NCBI GenBank assembly: GCA_011390885.1
Contig: JAABRO010000003.1
Location: forward strand, 1 to 64,000
Source: Gemmatimonas sp.
Lineage (GTDB): Bacteria; Gemmatimonadota; Gemmatimonadetes; Gemmatimonadales; Gemmatimonadaceae
Reading direction: 5' to 3'
Length of the DNA: 64,000 nucleotides
Every line of letters starts with the position of its first letter. The first letter of the stretch is position 1. The notes under the pieces are model-generated. The model did no database searches, had not been told where the DNA came from, and saw only the letters and a program-made list of their open reading frames with translations. This document shows, piece after piece, positions 63,605-64,000 of the stretch. Both the position numbers and the translations under genes were made by a program.

Positions 63605-64000
63605 CTACTGGGCCAGCGGCTCCGCGGGCGCGGTGGACACGCCCGACTCGGGGCGCGGGGCCTCGAACTCTTCCGTTTCCGGGAAATCCTCCGCCTCCTC
63701 CGCCGCCGCCTCACGCTCCACGGCTTCGCGCTCGGCGCGGTACCGGACGTACCAGGCCCGCGTGATCTCGCCGGCCAGCTCCCGGTTGCCCAGCCCGAAG
63801 GCCAGCCCGAGCGCCAGCGCCACCGCCCCGAAGAGGATCGCGAAGGCCGTCGTCACGATGTCGGTGGCCACCCCGATCTCCTGCAGCGCCATGAACACCG
63901 CCAGCACGATCACGCTCACCCGCCCCACCCGGGCGATCGCCGCCGCCCCGAGCACCGCCCCCGCCGCCGCGCGCAGCAGCCCCTCCACGAAGCCGCCCAG
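63605..64000 (-). CDS. C-terminal part of a TM-helix/mechanosensitive-channel-like membrane protein (cut by window edge)
   Basis: The frame is open to the right edge; residues LGGFVEGLL lie upstream of the first available GTG, so the true start is outside the window. Two transmembrane helices are visible (about 13-33, with GRVSVIVLAVFMALQEIGV, and 45-70, with TTAFAILFGAVALALGLAFG), followed by a charged, Glu-rich tail (about 75-127). The pair resembles the conserved TM-helix repeat seen beside MscS-like channels. The charged tail is probably cytoplasmic. Function beyond a membrane role cannot be stated. Confidence 0.7.
   Translation of the reverse strand: MGGFVEGLLRAAAGAVLGAAAIARVGRVSVIVLAVFMALQEIGVATDIVTTAFAILFGAVALALGLAFGLGNRELAGEITRAWYVRYRAEREAVEREAAAEEAEDFPETEEFEAPRPESGVSTAPAEPLAQ

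Overview
This is a GC-rich, gene-dense stretch of a chromosome that looks like Gemmatimonadota or a close didermic, aerobic, heterotrophic relative. That placement is an inference from overall character: S9 peptidases, an Oar-type TonB-dependent receptor, paired RND and MacAB-type efflux, a caa3-type oxidase, many lipoproteins, GTG starts, and Tat and Sec exported enzymes. No rRNA, tRNA, transposase, prophage or CRISPR array was seen. About 46 protein genes are supported, one of them cut by the right edge; the left edge cuts a repeat element.

Layout. 1-231: a truncated, inverted copy of a large repeat. 214-13922: an EEP-family membrane hydrolase, an exported S9 peptidase, a fasciclin protein, an exported amidohydrolase, a BtuF-like protein, an M42 peptidase, endonuclease III with a lysine-rich tail, PolX, then a 985 bp repeat array, a conserved hypothetical and an alpha/beta hydrolase. 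13986-18077: an HDAC-like deacetylase, a HEAT-repeat protein, a cyclophilin, a one-helix peptide and an HD hydrolase. 18083-23739: a compact operon of sigma factor, probable anti-sigma protein, Spy-like protein, TolC, MacA-like adaptor and MacB-like permease, followed by a TonB-dependent receptor. 27030-33311: a hybrid histidine kinase, convergent with an RND pump and its lipoprotein adaptor. 33419-34385: a second repeat array. 34396-39383: a PDZ protein, LeuS, a run of nested palindromes and a Tat-exported asparaginase-like enzyme. 39566-44691: an aspartase fused to a cyclic-nucleotide-binding-like domain, and a large Big_2/propeller lipoprotein. 44688-48844: DacB, an NagX-like membrane acyltransferase, a lipoprotein and a small membrane protein. 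48956-54149: a leftward ctaCDEFG cytochrome oxidase operon. 54379-57233: a substrate-binding lipoprotein translationally coupled to a chemoreceptor. 57235-63498: a saccharopine-dehydrogenase-like enzyme, a REC-GAF-GGDEF regulator, a serine/threonine dehydratase and GyrA. The right edge holds the C-terminus of an MscS-like/TM-helix protein.

The most unusual content is non-coding. Three families of inverted-repeat elements occupy nearly every long intergenic gap. (1) A modular array rich in GCTGATCAGC and CAGCTG, about 950 bp, occurs twice with the same long-long-short layout of inverted arms, and a third time as a truncated, reversed copy. (2) A 160-190 bp palindromic element occurs three times; one copy has perfect 52 bp arms. 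(3) Nested GC hairpins of about 85-120 bp lie near leuS and upstream of the amidohydrolase. Separately, five genes have a TAnnnT box 5-6 bases before the start codon, which suggests leaderless transcription.

Coordinates, motifs and repeat alignments were read by eye. No homology search, folding or genome-wide count was possible.
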